Source of the DNA: Cytobacillus firmus
GTDB taxonomy: Bacteria > Bacillota > Bacilli > Bacillales > Cytobacillaceae
Length of the DNA stretch: 64,000 nucleotides
Direction of reading: 5' to 3'
NCBI RefSeq assembly: GCF_023612095.1
Contig: NZ_CP086235.1
Location: forward strand, 1,199,001 to 1,263,000
Position numbers and translations under genes: made by a program. This document shows, piece after piece, positions 40,623-50,848 of this stretch; the stretch's first letter is position 1; each line of letters starts with the position of its first letter. Under the pieces are notes generated by a model. That model was not told where the DNA came from and did no database searches. It worked only from the letters and a program-made list of their open reading frames with translations.

Positions 40623-41288
40623 ATGGATAAAAACCAAATGGGTATTCAATATATGCAAGAAGGAAAATGGGAGGAAGCAGCGAAGGTTTTTATGGAAGCA
40701 ATTGAAGAGAATCCTTCAGATCCTGTTTCCTATATTAACTTTGGAAATGTGCTATCAGCTGTAGGTGAAAACGAAAAAGCGCTGAAGTTCTATGAGAAAG
40801 CAATCGGACTTGATGAAAATGCAGGTGCTGCTTACTACAGTGCCGGAAATTTATATTATGAATTACAGCAGTTTGATGAAGCTAAAAAGATGTTTGAAAC
40901 TGCATTGCAAAAAGGGCTGGAAACTGCAGATAATTTCTTCATGCTTGGCATGTCCCTAATAGCCCTTGACCAGGGAAGACTGGCTTTGCCTTATTTGCAG
41001 CGAAGTGCGGAGCTGAATGAAAATGACGCCGAAGCGCATTTCCAATATGGATTATGCCTGGCACAGCAGGAATACATTGATGAAGCGATCAGGCAGATGA
41101 AAAAGTGCATCGAAATTGAGCCGGAGCATGCAGATGCTTACTACAATCTTGGAGTAGCATATGGATTTAAGGAAGACGATAATGAAGCACTTGCTTACTT
41201 CAATAAGGCACTGGAAATTCAGCCGGACCATATGCTTGCGGGCTACGGAAAAAAGCTGATTGAAAAGGGCGGCAGCGAATTGAATTAA
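40623..41288 (+). CDS. TPR repeat protein (YrrB-like)
   Basis: 221 aa made almost entirely of about six tetratricopeptide repeats (for example AVGENEKALKFYEKAIGLDENAGAAY, ELQQFDEAKKMFETAL, YNLGVAYGFKEDDNEALAYFNKAL). It is soluble with no signal peptide. Such repeats bind other proteins; the partner is unknown. It lies 26 bases before recD2, the same pair as yrrB-yrrC in B. subtilis, and probably shares its operon. ATG 40623 follows GGAGTGATGAAT. Confidence 0.88.
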   Translation: MDKNQMGIQYMQEGKWEEAAKVFMEAIEENPSDPVSYINFGNVLSAVGENEKALKFYEKAIGLDENAGAAYYSAGNLYYELQQFDEAKKMFETALQKGLETADNFFMLGMSLIALDQGRLALPYLQRSAELNENDAEAHFQYGLCLAQQEYIDEAIRQMKKCIEIEPEHADAYYNLGVAYGFKEDDNEALAYFNKALEIQPDHMLAGYGKKLIEKGGSELN

Positions 41289-41314
41289 AGTTGTTTTTAG
41301 GGGAGGGAATGGAA

Positions 41315-43741
41315 ATGGAAAAACAGGATTCCATGGATCTTTTTGCCGAACAGGGGAAGTTCATAAAGGGCAGACATCTGGTCACTATCTTTCATAATGA
41401 GCAAAACTTATATACGGTTGTGCGCATTAGGGTTGATGAAACGAATGACTCTTATGATGAAAAAGAAGCAGTCATTACCGGCTATCTGCCAAAGATGCAT
41501 GAGCAAGAAACCTATATTTTTTATGGTGAATTCAAAGACCACCCTAAGTTCGGCATCCAATTCCATGCAAGCCATTACAGGAAAGATCTTCCCCAGACGA
41601 AACAAGGCGTAGCCAATTATTTATCAAGTGAATTATTTAAAGGGATTGGCAAGAAAACAGCCGAGCAAATCGTGGAGACACTTGGAGAAGATGCGATTAC
41701 TCGTATTCTAAATCAGCCGTCCCTGCTCGATAGTGTTCCCAAGCTGTCACCTGAAAAAGCTAAATTGCTTTACGATACGCTGATGGAACACCAGGGCCTT
41801 GAGCAAGCCATGATCGCACTGAATCAATATGGCTTTGGCCCGCAGCTTTCCATGAGAATTTACCAGGTCTATAAAGAAACGACAATTGAAGTCGTTCAAA
41901 ATAATCCTTATAAGCTGGTTGAGGATATAGAAGGGGTCGGATTTGGCCGTGCTGACGAACTGGGATATCAAATCGGAATATCAGGCAATCATCCTGACCG
42001 TATAAAAGCTGCCTGCCTCTACATATTGGAAACGGAGAGCATGCAGGCAGGCCATGTTTATATTGAAGCAAAGCTTCTTTTGCAAAGTGTGAAGAAGCTG
42101 CTGGAGGAAAATAAGCGTGATTTGATTGAATACAAGGATATTTCCAATGAACTGATTAAGCTTGAAGAGGAAGGGAAGATCATGGCTGAAGGCCAGAAAA
42201 TTTTCCTTCCATCTCTTTATTTTTCCGAAAAGGGACTAGTAACCAATATTAAGCGGATTCTAAATCAAACCCAGTATGATGAACAGTTCCCGGAGTCTGA
42301 ATTTCTTTTGGCCCTTGGGAATTTGGAGGAACGTCTGGGTGTCCAATATGCCCCAACTCAAAAGGAAGCCATTCAAACAGCTCTTATGTCTCCTATGCTA
42401 ATATTGACCGGCGGGCCGGGGACAGGAAAAACAACCGTTATTAAGGGGATTGTTGAGTTATATGCCGAGCTGCATGGCTGCTCCCTGGAACCCAAAGATT
42501 ATAAAAAGGAAGAACCCTTTCCCTTCCTGCTGGCAGCCCCTACAGGAAGAGCTGCAAAACGGATGGCAGAATCAACAGGGCTTCCCGCAGTAACAATACA
42601 CCGCCTTCTTGGCTGGAATGGTTCTGAAGGATTTGACCGGCACGAGGAAAGTCCATTAGAAGGCAGGATTTTAATCGTAGATGAAACATCAATGGTTGAT
42701 ATTTGGCTGGCAAATCAGCTTTTCAAAGCACTTCCTGAAAATATGCAGGTGATCCTGGTTGGTGATGAAGACCAGCTGCCATCAGTGGGTCCCGGCCAGG
42801 TTTTGAAGGATCTTTTGCGCTCAGAACGCATTCCAACAGTCCGTTTAACAGATATATACAGGCAGGCTGAAGGATCCTCAATTATTGAACTGGCACATGA
42901 AATGAAAAAAGGCAAGCTTCCTGCGAACATCTCTGCACAGCAATCTGATCGTTCATTTATCAAATGCCAGCCGGGCCAAATTGCTGATGTTGTTGAAAAA
43001 GTTGTCCTGAATGCCAAAAAGAAAGGTTATTCTTCTAAAGATATTCAGGTGCTTGCCCCAATGTACCGCGGACCTGCAGGCATCGACAGACTAAACGAAA
43101 TACTGCAGGAAATACTGAATCCAAATCCCGATGGGTCGAGGAAAGAGCTGTCCTTTGGTGATGTGAAATACAGAATTGGCGATAAGGTCCTTCAGCTTGT
43201 CAACCAGCCTGAGAACAATGTTTTTAACGGGGATATGGGTGAAATTGTTTCTATTTTTTTCGCAAAGGAAAATACGGAAAAACAGGATATGATTGTTGTA
43301 ACCTTTGATGGGGCGGAAGCTACATACACAAAGCAGGATCTAAACCAGATCACTCATGCCTACTGCTGCTCTGTCCATAAATCCCAGGGAAGTGAATTTC
43401 CGATCGTCATTATGCCTGTTGTTAAAAGCTATTACAGGATGCTTAGAAGAAATCTCCTTTATACTGCCATTACCCGCAGCAGACAATTTTTGATATTGTG
43501 CGGTGAAGAAGATGCATTGAAAATCGGTGTGGAACGTGCGGATGAACAGGCCCGCCTGACCACTCTTTCTGAAAAGCTGAGAGATGCAATCCTGTTTAAT
43601 GATGAAACAGAGCTTGAAGATACAGCTGAGTCTTCTCTTACGGAAACACTTTCTCTCGAAGAAAAGCTTCTTCAAGCCGATCCAATGATAGGAATGGGAA
43701 ATATAACACCGTATGATTTTTTGGAAAAAGAATATAGCTAA
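41315..43741 (+). CDS. recD2: ATP-dependent DNA helicase RecD2
   Basis: 5'-3' SF1B helicase acting in repair and replication-fork progress without RecBC, 808 aa. N-terminal RecD2 domain with HhH-like GIGKKTAEQIVETLGEDAI, Walker A LTGGPGTGKTTVIKG near residue 360, LLAAPTGRAAKRMAESTG, Walker B ILIVDETSMVD, GDEDQLPSVGPGQVL, and C-terminal CSVHKSQGSEFPIVI and LLYTAITRSRQFLILCG. ATG 41315 was chosen for its 7-base distance from GGGGAGGG; ATG 41309 is possible. Confidence 0.95.
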   Translation: MEKQDSMDLFAEQGKFIKGRHLVTIFHNEQNLYTVVRIRVDETNDSYDEKEAVITGYLPKMHEQETYIFYGEFKDHPKFGIQFHASHYRKDLPQTKQGVANYLSSELFKGIGKKTAEQIVETLGEDAITRILNQPSLLDSVPKLSPEKAKLLYDTLMEHQGLEQAMIALNQYGFGPQLSMRIYQVYKETTIEVVQNNPYKLVEDIEGVGFGRADELGYQIGISGNHPDRIKAACLYILETESMQAGHVYIEAKLLLQSVKKLLEENKRDLIEYKDISNELIKLEEEGKIMAEGQKIFLPSLYFSEKGLVTNIKRILNQTQYDEQFPESEFLLALGNLEERLGVQYAPTQKEAIQTALMSPMLILTGGPGTGKTTVIKGIVELYAELHGCSLEPKDYKKEEPFPFLLAAPTGRAAKRMAESTGLPAVTIHRLLGWNGSEGFDRHEESPLEGRILIVDETSMVDIWLANQLFKALPENMQVILVGDEDQLPSVGPGQVLKDLLRSERIPTVRLTDIYRQAEGSSIIELAHEMKKGKLPANISAQQSDRSFIKCQPGQIADVVEKVVLNAKKKGYSSKDIQVLAPMYRGPAGIDRLNEILQEILNPNPDGSRKELSFGDVKYRIGDKVLQLVNQPENNVFNGDMGEIVSIFFAKENTEKQDMIVVTFDGAEATYTKQDLNQITHAYCCSVHKSQGSEFPIVIMPVVKSYYRMLRRNLLYTAITRSRQFLILCGEEDALKIGVERADEQARLTTLSEKLRDAILFNDETELEDTAESSLTETLSLEEKLLQADPMIGMGNITPYDFLEKEYS

Positions 43742-43742
43742 G

Positions 43743-43776
43743 AAGAGCAGTCTACAATAAAAGACTGTTCTTTTTG
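43743..43776 (+). terminator. Terminator after recD2
   Basis: AAGAGCAGTCT and AGACTGTTCTT (one G-T pair) with an eight-base loop and a T5 tract, starting right at the stop codon. Confidence 0.88.
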
Positions 43777-43843
43777 TTTATCTCAGCAATAGACATGCAT
43801 GCAATTTGGCGGTTTAATCTAAATATATAAAGGAGAGATAAAT

Positions 43844-43993
43844 GTGGAAAAGAAAAGCAGAACTTCTCTTCTCAATCTCCATGGAGTAAAACGACGCAGA
43901 CAGCCGCGGCAGGACTATGAGTTCTCAGAGGAGCTGTCAGACGGCGGGGAGCGCAGCGAGCGTTTTAATAAGCCAAGGTATAGCAGAAAGTAG
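43844..43993 (+). CDS. Small basic protein of unknown function (49 aa)
   Basis: GTG 43844 follows AAAGGAGAGATAAAT. The 49-residue product begins EKKSRTSLLNLHGVKRRRQP and is rich in Arg, Lys, Glu and Ser, with no membrane segment. I do not recognise a family. The strong ribosome-binding site is the main support; it lies between recD2 and the PRC-barrel gene, where other bacilli also have short genes. Confidence 0.5.
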   Translation: MEKKSRTSLLNLHGVKRRRQPRQDYEFSEELSDGGERSERFNKPRYSRK

Positions 43994-44114
43994 GCTTATG
44001 CAGGCTTTCTAATCCGTTCTTAACAATACTTTTTGGATCCCATGGCAATGGTTTTCCGTTATGTTTTTTTCGGGAAAGTGAAAACTATAAATGTTCGGGA
44101 AGGCGGGATTCTCT

Positions 44115-44585
44115 TTGCGGACATTTTCTTTATTAAAAGGCCTGCCGGTTTTTGAGTTAAAAACCGGCAATAAAGCAGGCGATATCTGTGATTTATCCAT
44201 TTCTGGAACCGGAAAAGTTCAGGGATTACTACTGCGAAAGGGCGCATTTCTGAAAAAAAACTATATCATCAATATTGAAGACGTGGCATCTTTCGGCTGG
44301 GATGGAGTGATGATTGAAGATACCTCTGTTCTGCAGGCAATTCCTAAACATGATGATTATACATGCGAGACCCATAACCGGTTAACCGGCAAAATGATTA
44401 TGAGCCGGGAAGGAGAACGGCTTGGTTTGCTTGAGGATGTATACTTTAAGGAAGAATTGGGCACGATTGTAGGGTACGAACTGTCGGATGGCTTCTTTTC
44501 AGATGTGCTGGAAGGAAAACGTGTCATAAAAACCGATGACCCGCCTGCAATTGGAAAAGACGCCATAATTGTAAATGTAAAATAG
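44115..44585 (+). CDS. PRC-barrel domain protein (YrrD-like)
   Basis: 156 aa with two PRC-barrel-like halves: RTFSLLKGLPVFELKTGNKAG and, later, LTGKMIMSREGERLGLLEDVYF. TTG 44115 was preferred because GGGAAGGCGGG precedes it and the family N-terminus fits; an in-frame ATG at 44091 has no site. Such domains often bind RNA or proteins (as in RimM) or act in photosynthetic reaction centres; the role in bacilli is unknown. Confidence 0.8.
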   Translation: MRTFSLLKGLPVFELKTGNKAGDICDLSISGTGKVQGLLLRKGAFLKKNYIINIEDVASFGWDGVMIEDTSVLQAIPKHDDYTCETHNRLTGKMIMSREGERLGLLEDVYFKEELGTIVGYELSDGFFSDVLEGKRVIKTDDPPAIGKDAIIVNVK

Positions 44586-44600
44586 TGAGGTGTCTTTTTC

Positions 44601-44792
44601 GTGCTGAAATGTCCAAATTGCCAGAGTAAAGATATTGGTAAAATTGGGATTAACCAATATTATTGCTGGAGTTGCTTTATTGAACTTTCCTTGTCCAAAG
44701 GGATCATTAACACCCATCAAGTAGAGGAAGATGGTACGCTCAGTTCCCTTGATGATTTATTTGAAGAAGAAGAGCGCCGGTTTCTTTCGTAA
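44601..44792 (+). CDS. Small zinc-ribbon-like protein
   Basis: 63 aa from GTG 44601 (after GTGAGGTGTCTTTTTC). Two CxxC-like pairs, LKCPNCQSKDIG and YYCWSCFIELSLSKG, form a probable zinc ribbon; the C-terminus is acidic (LDDLFEEEERRF). It lies 15 bases after the PRC-barrel gene and 26 before the next small gene. Function is unknown. Confidence 0.75.
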   Translation: MLKCPNCQSKDIGKIGINQYYCWSCFIELSLSKGIINTHQVEEDGTLSSLDDLFEEEERRFLS

Positions 44793-44818
44793 GAATTAAC
44801 GGAAGAGGTGAGCCAGTT

Positions 44819-44953
44819 ATGAACAAAATATTAACCTCTGCAATGATGCTTGGGGCAGGCATGGCTGCTTATAATTATGCCCAAAAGAATAATATGATAT
44901 CAGGCCGAAAAATGAAACGTATCCAGAAAAGAATAACCAAAGCTTTATTTTAA
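44819..44953 (+). CDS. DUF3918-like small protein (YrzQ-like)
   Basis: 44 aa from ATG 44819 (after AGAGGTGAGCCAGTT), beginning NKILTSAMMLGAGMAAYNYA and ending basic (KMKRIQKRITKALF). It has one hydrophobic segment and a positive tail, like tiny YtxH/DUF3918-type proteins. It is last in the group of small genes before a terminator. Function is unknown. Confidence 0.7.
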   Translation: MNKILTSAMMLGAGMAAYNYAQKNNMISGRKMKRIQKRITKALF

Positions 44954-44959
44954 ATGATC

Positions 44960-44993
44960 AAGGCTGGTTCTTAAAAAAGGGCCAGCTTTTTTT
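44960..44993 (+). terminator. Terminator after the small-gene group
   Basis: AAGGCTGG (44960-44967) and CCAGCTTT (44982-44989) pair around an A-rich loop, followed by a T run. Confidence 0.75.
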
Positions 44994-45074
44994 CGCAGTT
45001 TCATGGTATTCATAATGAGTAAGATGCATAATTCCCATGGAAGCTATCACAATAAATATAAGGAGGGAGGCATA

Positions 45075-46163
45075 TTGAATATTCAAATGAAATGGTACTA
45101 CAGGCTTGGATTTCTGCTTCTCTTGTTTATTGTGATTTTAGTGTTCCTGAAGCTCCAGGCATTATGGATGCCCCTTATGGAAATCGTATTTGCCGTATTC
45201 ATTCCTTTTATCATTGGGGCATTTATTACATATCTTCTTCACCCGATCGTGGAAAAATTGCATGAAACGGGCCTTCACAGAGGATTTGCCGTTTTTATTA
45301 TTTATTTTTTGTTCTTCGGGGGAATTGGCCTTACCCTGTATAAAGGGATTCCGGCTTTTATTCATCAATTGCGTGATTTGGCGGAAAATGCACCTCACTT
45401 TGCAAATCAGTACCGCGGATGGATCGACACGATTCAGAGTAAAACATCAACATGGCCTGATGGCCTGCAGACCAGGATTGATGATGTTATTGCAGCTGTA
45501 GAACAGCGGCTGAATAATCTTTTGTCGAAGGTAATCACATTTTTTCTTAATGTATTGAACTATGCTGTGATTATCGCAGTTATCCCCTTCATCTCCTTTT
45601 ATCTTCTTAAAGATTTTTCGATTATGAAAAGAGCTGCCTGGTATTTGACTCCAAGAAAATGGAGGAAGGAAGGCGTGTTATTCTTAAGAGATATAGATAA
45701 GTCCCTCGGAAGCTATATCAGAGGCCAGCTTCTGGTATGTGCAGCCATTGGAGCCATTTCTTCTCTGCTGTTCTGGGCTTTTGATATGCGCTATCCTCTT
45801 TTGCTGGGCACTATAATAGGTGTTACCAATGTAATTCCTTATTTTGGTCCAATTATCGGAGCGGTCCCGGCTGTGATCATTGCTTCAGCTTTATCGGTTA
45901 AAATGGTCGTAATAACAATTGGGATTATTATGGTTCTTCAATTCCTTGAGGGAAATATCCTATCACCCCTGATTGTTGGAAAAAGTCTTCATATGCACCC
46001 TCTTCTCATTATGCTTGCACTGCTGGCGGGCGGAGAAGCTGGAGGGATATTGGGCCTGATTATTGCAGTTCCGATTTTAGCTGTCATTAAAGTAAGTATC
46101 ATACATGCAAAAAAACACTTTTCAAAAAATAAACAGCCAAAAATCAGCGGAACCTCATCCTGA
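45075..46163 (+). CDS. AI-2E family transporter (YrrI-like)
   Basis: 362-residue polytopic protein of the UPF0118/TqsA (PerM) family. Family segments include FIIGAFITYLLHPIVEKL, PFISFYLLKDFS, RGQLLVCAAIGAISS, VTNVIPYFGPIIGAVPAVIIA and EGNILSPLIVGKSLHMHPLLIM. TTG 45075 (NIQMKWYYRLGF) follows AGGAGGGAGG; ATG 45087 is a possible alternative. Family members export small molecules or ions; the substrate here is unknown. Confidence 0.85.
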   Translation: MNIQMKWYYRLGFLLLLFIVILVFLKLQALWMPLMEIVFAVFIPFIIGAFITYLLHPIVEKLHETGLHRGFAVFIIYFLFFGGIGLTLYKGIPAFIHQLRDLAENAPHFANQYRGWIDTIQSKTSTWPDGLQTRIDDVIAAVEQRLNNLLSKVITFFLNVLNYAVIIAVIPFISFYLLKDFSIMKRAAWYLTPRKWRKEGVLFLRDIDKSLGSYIRGQLLVCAAIGAISSLLFWAFDMRYPLLLGTIIGVTNVIPYFGPIIGAVPAVIIASALSVKMVVITIGIIMVLQFLEGNILSPLIVGKSLHMHPLLIMLALLAGGEAGGILGLIIAVPILAVIKVSIIHAKKHFSKNKQPKISGTSS

Positions 46164-46165
46164 TG

Positions 46166-46195
46166 TTGACAACAATAAAGGTAAATCGCTATAAT
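46166..46195 (+). promoter_or_regulatory. Sigma-A promoter for the alaS T-box transcript
   Basis: TTGACA (46166-46171), 18-base spacer, TATAAT (46190-46195). Both hexamers are perfect. Confidence 0.82.
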
Positions 46196-46244
46196 GCGTC
46201 TATAAAGCTATATATTAAACATTTTGACGGAATGAGTATGTTAT

Positions 46245-46488
46245 AGGCCATCTGCGTGAATGCATTGCTGCATTCATAAAAGAGAGGGAGTTCCAAGGCT
46301 GAAAGAACTTCCAGATGAAGGATAACAGAAAGCTAATCCTGAGTGCAGCTAATCCCTGCCGTATTTCCGCGTTAAGGATCTGAGAGATGGGAGATTGCCT
46401 ATGAACCGGCATTATTCATTTAACTTCCATAATCAGGGTGGTACCGCGAGCAAGCTCTCGTCCCTGTCCAGGGATGAGGGCTTTTTTT
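46245..46488 (+). promoter_or_regulatory. T-box riboswitch leader of alaS
   Basis: The T-box AGGGTGGTACCGCG is at 46436-46449. Stem I shows GGAGTTCC/AACTTCC pairing around an apical GGCTGAAAG loop, as in the hisS leader. GCT at 46332-46334 (after AACAGAAA) is the best alanine specifier candidate by analogy. The terminator GCTCTCGTCCCT-GTCC-AGGGATGAGGGC with T7 (about 46454-46488) competes with an antiterminator formed by the T-box. A perfect hairpin TGAATGCA-TTGC-TGCATTCA (46257-46276) lies at the 5' side. Confidence 0.93.
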
Positions 46489-46531
46489 GTTGTTTTCAAA
46501 AGTTTTTACATATTTTAGGAGGTTGGTTAGA

Positions 46532-49165
46532 ATGAAACAATTATCAGGTGCTGAAATACGCCGAATGTTCCTGGATTTCTTTAAGGAGAAAGGACACGCT
46601 GTTGAACCGAGCGCATCCCTCGTTCCGCACGAAGATCCTTCCCTGCTCTGGATTAATAGTGGTGTCGCCACTCTGAAAAAATATTTTGACGGCCGTGTCA
46701 TCCCTGAGAACCCGAGGATTACAAATGCCCAAAAATCCATACGTACCAACGATATCGAAAATGTCGGCAAAACAGCAAGGCACCATACATTTTTTGAAAT
46801 GCTGGGCAACTTCTCAATTGGTGATTACTTTAAAGAAGAAGCAATCGTCTGGGCTTGGGAGTTCTTGACTGATGAAAAATGGATCGGTTTTGAAGAAGAA
46901 AAGCTTTCTGTTACAATTCACCCCGAAGATGATGAAGCTTTTAACATCTGGCGGGAAAAAGTGGGCGTGCCTGAAGAGAGAATTATCCGCCTGGAAGGAA
47001 ACTTCTGGGACATCGGAGAAGGCCCAAGTGGTCCAAATACAGAAATCTTCTATGACCGCGGTCCTGAATATGGAAATGACCCAGGAGATCCTGAACTATA
47101 TCCCGGCGGTGAAAACGATCGCTATTTAGAAGTCTGGAACCTTGTGTTTTCTGAATTCAACCATAATCCTGATGGCACTTATACGCCGCTTCCTAAGAAA
47201 AATATTGATACCGGGATGGGGCTTGAGCGGATGGCATCTGTCGTTCAAAATGTTCCTACTAACTTTGATACAGACTTATTTATGCCGATTATCCGGGGAA
47301 CAGAAGAAATTTCAGGCCGGAAATATGGAGCATCAAATGAAACGGATGTTGCATTTAAAGTTATTGCTGACCATATCCGCACAGTGGCATTTGCAGTGGG
47401 TGACGGTGCGCTGCCTTCTAATGAAGGACGGGGCTATGTATTAAGAAGATTGCTTCGACGTGCTGTCAGATATGCAAAACAAATCAATATAAACGAGCCA
47501 TTTATGTATGAATTGGTGCCAGTGGTAGGAGAAATTATGCATGACTTCTATCCGGAGGTAAAAGAAAAAACGGAATTTATTCAAAAGGTCATCAAAAACG
47601 AAGAAGAACGTTTCCATGAAACACTTCATGAAGGTCTTGCCATTCTTTCATCTGTTATCAAGAAAGAAAAAGAAAAAGGCAGCGATACGATTCAGGGTGA
47701 AGACGTTTTCCGTCTATATGATACGTACGGATTCCCTGTTGAGTTAACAGAGGAATATGCTGAAGAAGAAGGTATGAAAGTGGATCATGCCGGATTTGAA
47801 AAGGAAATGGAAGGACAGCGCGAGCGTGCACGTTCAGCACGTCAGGATGTAGATTCCATGCAGATTCAGGGCGGTGTGTTAGGAGAGCTGAAAACCGAAA
47901 GCAAATTTGTCGGATATGATAAGCTTCAGACAGAAGCCAGAATAGCTGCAATTGTGAAGGATGGGCAATTAATTGAAGAAGCTCATGCTGGTGATGAGAT
48001 TCAGCTGATCCTGAATGAAACACCATTTTACGCAGAGAGCGGCGGACAGATTGCTGACCAGGGAACTCTTGAGGCAGAAGGATTAAAGGTTTCCATTAAG
48101 GATGTTCAAAAAGCTCCGAATGGACAAAACCTTCATAGAGCTGTCGTTGAAAAAGGAAAGCTGAAGGCAGAAGCATCTGTACTGGCTGCTGTAAATGAGC
48201 AAATCCGTTCAAAGGTAATCAAAAATCATACTGCAACTCACTTGCTTCATCAAGCTTTAAAGGATGTTTTGGGAGGCCATGTTAACCAGGCTGGTTCTCT
48301 AGTAGGCCCGGATCGTCTGCGTTTTGACTTCTCTCATTTTGGGCAAATTACTTCTGAAGAGCTTGAGAAAATTGAAGCGATTGTCAACGAACAAATTTGG
48401 CAAAGCCTTGAAGTTGAAATCAACTACAAGGACATTGAAGAGGCAAAGGCAATGGGGGCTATGGCTCTATTTGGTGAGAAATATGGCAAGATTGTCCGGG
48501 TCGTTCAGGTTGGTGATTACAGTCTTGAGCTTTGCGGCGGATGCCATGTTCCGAATACTGCTTCCATCGGATTGTTCAAGATCCAATCGGAAAGCGGAAT
48601 TGGCGCTGGAACTCGCAGAATAGAAGCAGTAACTGGCGAATCTGCATACAAGCTAATGAATGACCAGATTACTGTATTAAAAGAAGCATCAGGCAAATTA
48701 AAGACCAATCCAAAAGATTTGTCCGCAAGAATTGATGTGCTTCTTGGAGAAATGAAGCAGCTGCAGCGTGAAAACGAATCTTTAGCAGCAAAATTGGGCA
48801 ATATTGAAGCAGGGAGCCTGGTATCAAAGGCAAAAGAAGTCAATGGCATTACCGTTCTTGCTGAAAAGGTCCAGGCATCAGACATGAATAACCTGCGCAA
48901 TATGGCTGATGATTTAAAACAAAAACTCGGATCTGCAGTTGTTGTATTAGGCAGTATAAACGAGGGAAAAGTGAATATTATTGCCGGGGTGACAGATGAT
49001 TTGATTAAAAAAGGCTTCCATGCGGGCAAAGCGGTCAAAGAAGTTGCTGCAAAATGCGGCGGCGGAGGCGGAGGCCGTCCGGACATGGCTCAGGCTGGCG
49101 GAAAAGACCCGGAAAAACTTGAAAGTGCTCTGCAATTTGTAGAAGAATGGGTTAAATCCGTTTGA
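46532..49165 (+). CDS. alaS: Alanyl-tRNA synthetase
   Basis: Class IIc synthetase, 877 aa, normal length. The catalytic core starts [24 protein letters not shown]; editing-domain zinc ligands are in [11 protein letters not shown] and [18 protein letters not shown]; the C-Ala domain ends with [25 protein letters not shown] 46532 follows TAGGAGGTTGGTTAGA; upstream in-frame ATGs lie in the T-box terminator. Controlled by the T-box. Confidence 0.98.
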   Translation: MKQLSGAEIRRMFLDFFKEKGHAVEPSASLVPHEDPSLLWINSGVATLKKYFDGRVIPENPRITNAQKSIRTNDIENVGKTARHHTFFEMLGNFSIGDYFKEEAIVWAWEFLTDEKWIGFEEEKLSVTIHPEDDEAFNIWREKVGVPEERIIRLEGNFWDIGEGPSGPNTEIFYDRGPEYGNDPGDPELYPGGENDRYLEVWNLVFSEFNHNPDGTYTPLPKKNIDTGMGLERMASVVQNVPTNFDTDLFMPIIRGTEEISGRKYGASNETDVAFKVIADHIRTVAFAVGDGALPSNEGRGYVLRRLLRRAVRYAKQININEPFMYELVPVVGEIMHDFYPEVKEKTEFIQKVIKNEEERFHETLHEGLAILSSVIKKEKEKGSDTIQGEDVFRLYDTYGFPVELTEEYAEEEGMKVDHAGFEKEMEGQRERARSARQDVDSMQIQGGVLGELKTESKFVGYDKLQTEARIAAIVKDGQLIEEAHAGDEIQLILNETPFYAESGGQIADQGTLEAEGLKVSIKDVQKAPNGQNLHRAVVEKGKLKAEASVLAAVNEQIRSKVIKNHTATHLLHQALKDVLGGHVNQAGSLVGPDRLRFDFSHFGQITSEELEKIEAIVNEQIWQSLEVEINYKDIEEAKAMGAMALFGEKYGKIVRVVQVGDYSLELCGGCHVPNTASIGLFKIQSESGIGAGTRRIEAVTGESAYKLMNDQITVLKEASGKLKTNPKDLSARIDVLLGEMKQLQRENESLAAKLGNIEAGSLVSKAKEVNGITVLAEKVQASDMNNLRNMADDLKQKLGSAVVVLGSINEGKVNIIAGVTDDLIKKGFHAGKAVKEVAAKCGGGGGGRPDMAQAGGKDPEKLESALQFVEEWVKSV

Positions 49166-49404
49166 TATCCCTGTAAAGTAGTGTAAAATGGAGATAACCA
49201 AGAGAGATTGTTCATCATCAGGAAGTAACAGCTTGTTCTTCACCATGTTTTCCTGTCAGGAACAAGATCATTTATTGATCGCTCTGATTTTTCAGGCGGC
49301 AGGCCAAACAGTTATGAAGAGGGGGACAAGCTGGTAATGATCCGGATTTAATCCGGCAAATATAAGCTATCCTATCCTTCATGCAGAAAAGCGAGGTGTA
49401 AGAT

Positions 49405-49671
49405 ATGAGCTCATTTGACAAAACAATGAGGTTTAACTTTCCTGAAGAACCAATCGAACAGGATGTGAATGAAGTTCTGTTTCAAGTTTATGGCGCCCTC
49501 CAGGAAAAAGGGTATAATCCTATAAATCAAATTGTCGGTTATCTGCTGTCCGGGGATCCGGCTTACATTCCCCGCCATAAGGATGCACGCAATATCATCC
49601 GTAAACTTGAACGGGATGAGATCATCGAAGAATTGGTTAAATCATACTTAAAACAGCAGCGTGAGGGGTAA
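49405..49671 (+). CDS. IreB family regulatory phosphoprotein (UPF0297/YrzL)
   Basis: 88 aa with [47 protein letters not shown] and [26 protein letters not shown], the full UPF0297 pattern. In enterococci IreB is phosphorylated by the PASTA kinase IreK and affects cephalosporin tolerance. ATG 49405 follows CGAGGTGTAAGAT. It is followed after two bases by ruvX. Confidence 0.95.
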   Translation: MSSFDKTMRFNFPEEPIEQDVNEVLFQVYGALQEKGYNPINQIVGYLLSGDPAYIPRHKDARNIIRKLERDEIIEELVKSYLKQQREG

Positions 49672-49673
49672 AC

Positions 49674-50090
49674 ATGCGGACTATGGGACTGGATGTCGGC
49701 TCTAAGACAGTCGGCGTCGCTCTAAGCGATGCGTTCGGATGGACAGCGCAGGGCTTGGAAACCATCAAAATCAACGAGGAAGAAAAAGAGTTTGGTTTTG
49801 AAAGAATTGGTGAAATAATAAAAGAGCATGAAGTCAGTAAGATTGTTGTCGGCTTGCCTAAAAACATGAACGGAACCATTGGCCCACGCGGTGAAGCCAG
49901 CCAGTTCTTTGCTTCAGAGCTGGAGAAGCTATTTGGCCTTCCGGTCGTATTGTGGGACGAGCGTCTCTCAACAATGGCAGCTGAAAGAGTTTTGCTTGAA
50001 GCGGATGTCAGCCGCAAGAAACGGAAAAAAGTCATTGATAAAATGGCAGCCGTAATGATTTTACAAGGCTTTTTAAATAGCCAAATTTAA
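49674..50090 (+). CDS. ruvX: Putative Holliday junction resolvase / pre-16S rRNA nuclease RuvX (YqgF)
   Basis: 138-residue RNase H-fold nuclease. The motif [16 protein letters not shown] carries the first catalytic aspartate; [56 protein letters not shown] are conserved in order. E. coli YqgF trims pre-16S rRNA, so either role is possible. ATG 49674 follows GTGAGGGGTAAAC. It forms the conserved alaS-ireB-ruvX-DUF1292 string. Confidence 0.93.
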   Translation: MRTMGLDVGSKTVGVALSDAFGWTAQGLETIKINEEEKEFGFERIGEIIKEHEVSKIVVGLPKNMNGTIGPRGEASQFFASELEKLFGLPVVLWDERLSTMAAERVLLEADVSRKKRKKVIDKMAAVMILQGFLNSQI

Positions 50091-50104
50091 TGAGGTGAAC
50101 AGAA

Positions 50105-50389
50105 ATGAACCATGGAGATAACAACATTACTGTAATTGACGAGGAAGGCAACGAGCAGCTTTGCGAAGTATTGTTCACGTTTGATTCGGAAGAATTCGGC
50201 AAGTCATATGTCCTTTACTACCCAGTGGGGGCAGATGAAAATGATGATGAAGAAATTGAAATTCACGCATCAGCATTCAGCCCAAGCGAAGACAGCAAGG
50301 ATGGCGAACTGCAGCCAATCGAGACAGAAGAGGAATGGGATCTAATTGAAGAAATGCTAAACACATTCCTTGAAGAGCAGGAAGATTAA
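50105..50389 (+). CDS. DUF1292 family protein (YrzB-like)
   Basis: 94-residue acidic protein with [33 protein letters not shown] and [24 protein letters not shown], the DUF1292 pattern. ATG 50105 follows TGAGGTGAACAGA. It comes right after ruvX and before a terminator. Function is unknown. Confidence 0.92.
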   Translation: MNHGDNNITVIDEEGNEQLCEVLFTFDSEEFGKSYVLYYPVGADENDDEEIEIHASAFSPSEDSKDGELQPIETEEEWDLIEEMLNTFLEEQED

Positions 50390-50391
50390 TT

Positions 50392-50416
50392 AAACTGGCC
50401 CCGGGCCAGTTTTTTA
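50392..50416 (+). terminator. Terminator after the DUF1292 gene
   Basis: AAACTGGCCC and GGGCCAGTTT form an almost perfect palindrome followed by Ts. Confidence 0.85.
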
Positions 50417-50634
50417 TTTGCTCTTTTTTCGGATGGAGCTGAATAACCGAAAGTGCAAATTGTGGAAAAAAATGGCGAATCCTTTTGGTTTTTGTAATAT
50501 CCTGCGACTTACAAAAGAAAATATAGTATAATAAGCCCGTGATGTCTCAGAAACAAAAAGAAATACGAGTTCTTAGGCCAGTTGGCATGAAACATGTTAT
50601 ACAAGGCTTGTTGCTTTTTTATATTATCCGCTGA

Positions 50635-50809
50635 GTTGATTGTAGCGGAAGGTGCGAGACTCCTGCGGGAGTAGCTGGACAGGTGAGACCCCGCAGACGC
50701 GTAGCGTTGAGGAGGCTCACCGCCTGCCCCGCGGTTCGCTGAGCAGCCTGGAGCGGAAATCAACGGACAACATTGAAAGGCGACAAAAGCAATGTTTACG
50801 AAAAGAGCC
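50635..50809 (+). repeat. Structured intergenic repeat, copy C
   Basis: Core 50635-50764 from GTTGATTGTAGCGGAAGG to CCTGGAGCGGAAATCAAC. Internal pairs include CTCC/GGAG, CAGGTGAG with CTCACC and CTG, and the outer GTTGATT/AATCAAC. Downstream CAATGTTTACGAAAAGAGCC (to 50809) matches the right outer arm of copy A, and CAAGGCTTGTTGCTTTT before the core corresponds to the left arm. The repeat ends 40 bases before mltG. The gap 50417-50634 shows no gene. Confidence 0.85.
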
Positions 50810-50848
50810 ATTTACAAAGCCAATGTTTTTGGAACGGGGGGATATGTG

